A DNA stretch of 8,775 bases from JBHHXR01 sp046757205 (lineage in GTDB: Bacteria; Pseudomonadota; Alphaproteobacteria; Rhodobacterales; Rhodobacteraceae), in the NCBI GenBank assembly GCA_046757205.1, contig JBHHXR010000148.1, positions 1 through 8,775 of the forward strand, in the 5' to 3' direction. Positions within the stretch are counted from its first letter, which is position 1. Each line of letters begins with the position of its first letter. Shown one piece after another: positions 6,887-8,775 of the stretch. The notes under the pieces are model-generated. The model was not told the origin of the DNA, ran no database searches, and saw only the letters and a list, made by a program, of their open reading frames with translations. The position numbers were made by a program, and so were the translations under genes.

Positions 6887-7119
6887 ACGGCACGGAAATC
6901 GCCCGCCTGATCGTCGCCGAAGCGACCGGCGCGTCGGTCGACGAGATATCGGCTGCCAGCGACATGTTCTCCGTCGCCGGGTGGGACAGTATCGCGCACA
7001 TGAAAATCATCCTCGCGGCCGAGGCGAGGCTTGGCGCCCGGCTCGCACCGGATCTTGTCGTCAACCTGACCTCGGTTCGCGACTTGATCGGGCTCTTTTC
7101 GCCCGACCAGCCGCGATGA
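6883..7119 (+). CDS. Acyl carrier protein
   Basis: A 78-aa phosphopantetheine-binding carrier protein, the normal size. The attachment Ser36 lies in AGWDSIAHMKIILAAEARLG (32-51), a good match to the xDSL/I helix-II motif, preceded by a helix I (TEIARLIVAEATG) and a loop-I region (SAASDMF). It should be modified by a 4'-phosphopantetheinyl transferase encoded elsewhere and would carry the product of the upstream ligase. The start overlaps the GNAT stop by ATGA (6883-6886). No ketosynthase, ketoreductase, dehydratase or thioesterase is nearby, so chain extension is not suggested by the context. Confidence 0.9.
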   Translation: MNGTEIARLIVAEATGASVDEISAASDMFSVAGWDSIAHMKIILAAEARLGARLAPDLVVNLTSVRDLIGLFSPDQPR

Positions 7120-7271
7120 ACGCGCCAGGAAACGCCGAAGAACGCCTTGCGCGGACCGTCAGCCCGGTGGCGGCTTCCCGCGACCTCCGCCGTTGTCATT
7201 TCCCGCAACCACCGCAACGACAACGCCAAGCAGCAATAGTGGAATTATCCAGGCGCCCGAACTGCCCATGA
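7116..7271 (+). pseudogene. Possible truncated fourth gene of the ACP unit (51-codon frame)
   Basis: The ACP stop again forms ATGA (7116-7119), opening a 51-codon frame that begins MNAPGNAEERLARTVSPVAA. The first 25 codons have GC-rich third positions like the upstream genes. From about 7159 it runs antisense to the small exported-protein gene, its residues become low-complexity Gln/Pro/Arg, and it stops at 7271. It matches no family I know. It could be the surviving 5' end of a lost gene, a short real protein, or a chance ATGA. The regular pattern of ATGA junctions is the only reason to list it. Confidence 0.3.
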
Positions 7272-7389
7272 CGGCGCTTTCCTCGACGATCACTTCCGAT
7301 TCAACGGGCTCGTCGAACGTCATGCTGCCCCCGAAAGCCGTCGAGGCGGAGGCGGCGATCGCCGCGACGGAATACAGAATCTTTTTCAT
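7159..7389 (-). CDS. Small exported, membrane-anchored protein (76 aa)
   Basis: Residues 1-20 (MKKILYSVAAIAASASTAFG) form a signal peptide. A short acidic stretch follows (about 26-38, DEPVESEVIVEE), then a hydrophobic segment WIIPLLLLGVVVAVVAG (47-63) and a glycine/asparagine tail. The mature chain would expose a short acidic segment outside and anchor by the C-terminal segment. The start at 7389 has GAGGGA three bases upstream (7393-7398), a rather short spacing. Small proteins of this layout occur in alphaproteobacteria (recalled, not searched); I know of no function. It is transcribed against the ACP unit and away from the LysR gene. Possibly read from the weak promoter at 7457-7485. Confidence 0.7.
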   Translation of the reverse strand: MKKILYSVAAIAASASTAFGGSMTFDEPVESEVIVEESAVMGSSGAWIIPLLLLGVVVAVVAGNDNGGGRGKPPPG

Positions 7390-7456
7390 TTGTCCCTCGT
7401 TTTTTTCTTTCTTCGGCGCCGGCCCGTCATTCGACCGCGGTGCGGCGCTGGAGGCA

Positions 7457-7485
7457 CTGATAGGGCGCGGTTGCACCCCGCACAA
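7457..7485 (-). promoter_or_regulatory. Weak promoter match for the small exported protein
   Basis: On the minus strand TTGTGC (7485-7480), a 17-base spacer, and TATCAG (7462-7457). The spacing is ideal but the boxes match only three and four of six consensus bases. The leader would be about 60 bases. Confidence 0.3.
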
Positions 7486-7571
7486 TCCATGCGCAAGGAA
7501 CGGGTCGCTGCATCGGTGCCGCACGTGGTTTTCGAGTCACGCGGTGCGCGGCCCCTGCCGGCCGGCCCGAG

Positions 7572-7631
7572 CGCATTATTTAGGCGTACCGGCATAATGC
7601 GGCCGCTCTTTCAAACATTCCGTAATAATGC
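7572..7631. promoter_or_regulatory. Candidate LysR operator: inverted repeat plus a third half-site
   Basis: CGCATTAT (7572-7579) and ATAATGCG (7594-7601) form a perfect 8-bp inverted repeat with 14 bases between the arms. A third ATAATGC lies at 7625-7631, overlapping the upstream ATG of the LysR gene. Start-to-start distances are 21 and 31 bases, close to two and three helical turns, so all three would lie on one face of the DNA. LysR regulators commonly bind a dyad upstream of their own gene with a second site near the promoter. No other motif in the region has this order. Confidence 0.5.
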
Positions 7632-7642
7632 TATCGGGCCGC

Positions 7643-8581
7643 ATGGCCTATCTGAACAACATCCGGGTGTTTGTCAGAGTGGTCGAACTCGGCAATCTGT
7701 CGGCCGCCGGGCGCGACCAGCGGGTCTCGCCGGCGGTGGCCTCGAACCGGATCAAGGAACTCGAAAAACACCTCGGCGTGCGGCTGTTCAACCGCACCAC
7801 GCGCAAGCTGACGCCGACGGAGCAGGGCCGGGCGTACTATACGGGCGCGGTGAAGATACTCGAGGCGGTGACCGAGGCGGAAGCCGCGGTCGCTGATATT
7901 TCCGGCAATCCGCGTGGCACAATCCACGCCGCCGCGCCGCTTGGCTTCGGCAAGCGGGTCATCGCGCCGCTGGTGCCGGAGTTTCGCGACCTCTATCCCG
8001 AGATAGAGGTGCGGCTGCGGTTGTCGGATCGCAAGGTCGACCTGACGACCGAAGCCGTCGATCTGGCGTTCCAGCTTGGCTTTATCGAGGATTCCAACCT
8101 CAGGATGCGCGGCATCATGGATTGCGAGCGGGTGCTGTGCGCGGCGCCGGAGTATCTCAAGCGCCGTGGCACGCCGCGAAAGCCCGAAGACCTGCACGAC
8201 CAGTCCCACGACTGCCTGTTGCTGCGGTTTCCCGGTTCGCGGGAATATTTCTGGACCATGCAGACGGCATCCGGTCCGCAGAAATACGAGGTCGCGGGGC
8301 CCTTCGATTCCGACGACGGCGATGTGCTGACAGAATGGGCGCTGGCGGGCCACGGCATCGTCAACAAACCGCTCTTCGAAATCATCCACCACATTCGCGC
8401 AGGCCGCCTTGTCCCGGTCCTGGAAAACTGGCCGCCGGAGCGCGCGCAGCTTGCCTGTCTGTACCCGCACAAGCGGTTACAGGACCCGAAGGTTCGTATC
8501 TTCATCGATTTCATGGCGGACCGTTGCCGCAGGCGCGTCCGGGAGTTGTTGGAGGAAGAACCCGGCGCAGAGGCCGTCTGA
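7643..8581 (+). CDS. LysR-type transcriptional regulator
   Basis: A 312-aa LysR regulator, the usual length. Residues 1-65 are the winged helix-turn-helix: NIRVFVRVVELGNLSAAGRD, then SPAVASNRIKELEKHLGVRL and FNRTTRKLTPTEQG, matching the family closely. Residues 70-90 are the linker helix, and residues about 93-297 the effector-binding domain, beginning GTIHAAAPLGFGKRVIAPLV. The effector is unknown. I chose ATG at 7643, where MAYLNNIRVF begins the conserved first helix; ATG at 7628 would add five residues and its codon falls inside the third ATAATGC site. Neither start has a clear Shine-Dalgarno site. The gene diverges from the small exported-protein gene, the most likely co-target of regulation in the window. 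Whether it acts on the ACP unit is not shown. Confidence 0.9.
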   Translation: MAYLNNIRVFVRVVELGNLSAAGRDQRVSPAVASNRIKELEKHLGVRLFNRTTRKLTPTEQGRAYYTGAVKILEAVTEAEAAVADISGNPRGTIHAAAPLGFGKRVIAPLVPEFRDLYPEIEVRLRLSDRKVDLTTEAVDLAFQLGFIEDSNLRMRGIMDCERVLCAAPEYLKRRGTPRKPEDLHDQSHDCLLLRFPGSREYFWTMQTASGPQKYEVAGPFDSDDGDVLTEWALAGHGIVNKPLFEIIHHIRAGRLVPVLENWPPERAQLACLYPHKRLQDPKVRIFIDFMADRCRRRVRELLEEEPGAEAV

Positions 8582-8700
8582 TCCGTCGCCACGCCCAGCT
8601 TCGCTTTCGTCCCTCCGGAACCGAGAATCCGGTTGACGGCGCATCGACCGCGATGCCCAAGGACGGAATCACCTTCATGAAGGGAGTCGCACCAACCAGA
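8582..8700. other. Downstream region without a supported gene
   Basis: After the LysR stop I find only a weak 5-bp stem (AACCG/CGGTT, 8619-8634) with no T-run. A plus-strand frame opens at 8653 and runs to the edge, but has no ribosome site and no recognisable motif. Confidence 0.4.
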
Positions 8701-8760
8701 GGGCTGCGCCTGCCTGGGCTGGCGCGAATGCGCCTGCCGGTGGGCAGGCAGGCGCAGCCC
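8701..8760. repeat. 16-bp perfect inverted repeat with a competing inner hairpin
   Basis: GGGCTGCGCCTGCCTG (8701-8716) is the exact reverse complement of CAGGCAGGCGCAGCCC (8745-8760). Within the 28-base interior, GGCGC-GAAT-GCGCC (8721-8734) forms a second stem. TGCGCCTGCC occurs directly at 8705-8714 and 8729-8738 and inverted at 8747-8756, so the second direct copy can pair with the inverted copy in place of the first. No T-run follows, so a classical terminator for LysR is not evident. It may be an intergenic repeat element. Confidence 0.7.
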
Positions 8761-8775
8761 GGGCCGCGAGCGACC

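Larger units (their letters stand above)
7390..7642. promoter_or_regulatory. Divergent region between the small exported protein and LysR genes
   Basis: This 253-base region holds the ATAATGC half-sites near the LysR end and a weak promoter match on the minus strand. I see no coding sequence with support in it; the overlapping frames are arginine/proline-rich and lack family resemblance. Confidence 0.5.

Noticed and set aside
7631..8592. Two long minus-strand frames across the LysR gene
   Set aside because: They are shadows of the LysR coding sequence, which matches its family from the helix-turn-helix onward.
8701..8760. CRISPR array or transposon end
   Set aside because: There are only two direct copies of a 10-base unit and no spacer regularity, no target duplication and no transposase nearby.
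8653..8775. Plus-strand frame open to the window edge (begins MPKDGITFMKGV)
   Set aside because: There is no ribosome site, no recognised motif, and the second half is just the translated palindrome. The window edge prevents a decision.

Overview
The window reads as a high-GC alphaproteobacterial chromosome segment, most likely Hyphomicrobiales/Rhizobiales or Rhodobacterales. That placement is an inference from GC-rich third codon positions, the style of the secreted caspase/Sel1 protein, the small signal-peptide/GN-rich membrane protein, and the UbiA/SDR pair. No rRNA, tRNA, CRISPR array or transposase was seen. No stretch longer than 300 bases lacks a gene.

Left block (59-2290, minus strand): a two-gene unit. 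A sigma70-like promoter and a good Shine-Dalgarno site precede an exported caspase-like (C14) protease with four Sel1-type repeats and a C-terminal peptidoglycan-binding-like domain. Eighteen bases later comes an unrecognised exported protein with four cysteines and clearly lower GC.

Middle block (2427-4634, minus strand): a two-gene unit for polyprenyl-phosphate pentose chemistry. It holds a HAD phosphatase fused to a UbiA-family polyprenyl-phosphate phosphoribosyltransferase, then a DprE2-like short-chain reductase. Together they cover the first and last steps of polyprenyl-phosphoryl-arabinose synthesis. The flavin oxidase DprE1, which does the middle step, is not in the window.

Right block (4875-7119, plus strand, divergent from the middle block across 240 bases): an AMP-forming acyl/aryl ligase, a GNAT-like acyltransferase and an acyl carrier protein, each overlapping the next by ATGA. 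The simplest reading is a cassette in which the ligase activates a carboxylic acid, loads it on the carrier protein, and the GNAT-fold enzyme transfers it. No condensing enzyme is present, so this looks like a tailoring system and not a polyketide or fatty-acid line. The shared divergent region suggests, but does not prove, that both blocks act on one glycan or lipid-linked sugar. A fourth ATGA start follows the carrier protein but leads only to a 51-codon frame that collides with an antisense gene, so a downstream member may have been lost.

Right end (7159-8775): a small exported or membrane-anchored protein (minus) and a LysR-type regulator (plus) diverge from a 253-base region. That region carries a helically phased set of ATAATGC half-sites, a candidate LysR operator. 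The last 194 bases hold no convincing gene but do hold a 16-bp perfect inverted repeat with a competing inner hairpin.
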